Shown: positions 63,691 to 64,000 of the stretch, one piece after another
Layout of the letters: each line of letters opens with the position of its first letter
Numbering within the stretch: position 1 is the first letter of the stretch
The notes under the pieces: generated by a model
The model's database searches: none
The model's input: only the letters and a program-made list of their open reading frames with translations
Told to the model about the DNA's origin: nothing
Assembly: GCA_913055695.1 (NCBI GenBank)
Contig: CAJXKF010000002.1
Span: forward strand, 476,162-540,161
Direction: 5' to 3'
Length of the DNA: 64,000 bases
Source of the DNA: an uncultured Methylophaga sp.
GTDB taxonomy: Bacteria > Pseudomonadota > Gammaproteobacteria > Nitrosococcales > Methylophagaceae
Program-made: the position numbers and the translations under genes

Positions 63691-63876
63691 ATGTTAATAC
63701 TCACACGTCGTGTCGGCGAGTCACTCATCATCGGAGATGATGTCGTAGTAAACGTACTTGGTGTTAAAGGCAACCAGGTCAGAATCGGTGTAGACGCACC
63801 GAAAGACGTTTCTGTGCACCGTGAAGAAATCTACGATCGCATCCAGCAGGAAAAAGATCACCCAAATCACGGTTAA
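63691..63876 (+). CDS. csrA: Carbon storage regulator CsrA/RsmA
   Basis: A 61-residue protein. [20 protein letters not shown] and [20 protein letters not shown] are the canonical RNA-binding dimer sequence, including the C-terminal R44-type residue in VHREE. CsrA blocks or protects GGA-containing mRNAs. The 239-bp leader has its own GGA (ACAGGACAAGG) and a AAAGGGG ribosome site, so autoregulation is plausible. A tRNA-Ser gene follows. Confidence 0.98.
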   Translation: MLILTRRVGESLIIGDDVVVNVLGVKGNQVRIGVDAPKDVSVHREEIYDRIQQEKDHPNHG

Positions 63877-63931
63877 TTTCACTCTATCACTAGCCAAATA
63901 AAATACATCTGTTATACTGTGCCGCTTTGAT

Positions 63932-64000
63932 GGAGAGCTGGCCGAGTGGCTGAAGGCGCGCCCCTGCTAAGGGCGTATAGGTTAACCCCTATCGAGGGTT
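63932..64000 (+). tRNA. tRNA-Ser (anticodon GCU), partial
   Basis: GGAGAGC starts the acceptor, D-arm GGCCGAGTGGCTGAAGGC, anticodon loop CTGCTAA gives GCU, then a long variable arm and the first bases of the T-arm. It is cut by the right window edge. It lies downstream of csrA as in many Gammaproteobacteria. Confidence 0.95.

Noticed and set aside
1..64000. CRISPR arrays, rRNA operons, insertion sequences
   Set aside because: No regularly spaced repeats of CRISPR type, no rRNA sequence and no transposase frame were recognised in the window.

Overview
The window is chromosomal DNA of a gammaproteobacterium. It carries gammaproteobacterial genes (dksA, tamA/tamB, cmoA/cmoB, hslR, ycgL, a Crp/Vfr-type regulator). 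It also shows the neighbourhoods recA-recX-alaS-lysC-csrA-tRNA-Ser and trpE-trpG-trpD-trpC-crp-osmC, familiar from Pseudomonas and its relatives. The overall gene set, with an ExaC-type aldehyde dehydrogenase, acetyl-CoA synthetase, rpe and a moaA/fdhD pair, would suit a marine methylotroph such as Methylophaga. The genus is a guess from memory, not a demonstrated match.

Layout. 1-1289: a membrane diguanylate cyclase cut by the window edge. 1649-3541: a small, decayed integron. Three cassette units lie on the minus strand (VOC protein, YCII-like protein with a DUF1801 remnant, putative lipoprotein) with two attC sites. A truncated intI lies divergently and has a perfect CTGT-N8-ACAG LexA-type box upstream. 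3670-19989: housekeeping genes: aminotransferase, dksA, tamB/tamA, AraC regulator and aldehyde dehydrogenase, acs-hslR-mazG-like, fdhD-moaA, YccA/Bax-inhibitor family. 20144-20233: tRNA-Ser(UGA), whose 3' end is the attachment site of a roughly 12 kb integrated element (20234-32216), bounded by a 14-bp direct repeat.

The element resembles a phage satellite (PICI/P4-like). On the minus strand, from attR inward, it encodes a P4-type integrase, AlpA, a small unknown protein, a primase-helicase, a resolvase-like protein lacking the catalytic serine, small and large terminase subunits, and two unknown proteins. An HNH protein is on the plus strand. No capsid, portal or tail gene was recognised. 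Beside attL, on the opposite strand, is a compact three-gene operon: a HigB-like toxin, a HigA-like antitoxin fused to an ImmA/IrrE metallopeptidase, and a 'beta family' protein. It is preceded by two near-identical TCCCA-N3-TGGGA palindromes. This is the best candidate in the window for an uncharacterised toxin-antitoxin or anti-phage system.

32317-64000 is core chromosome: GGDEF protein, membrane proteins, cmoB-cmoA-tsaB, yceI-cytochrome b561, YgiQ radical SAM, L,D-transpeptidase, spermidine-synthase-like protein, rpe-gph-trpEGDC, crp, osmC, DUF885, ycgL, mutS, cinA-type amidase, recA-recX-alaS-lysC-csrA and a second tRNA-Ser (GCU) cut by the right edge. All functions are read from sequence and remembered family signatures; no database search was run.
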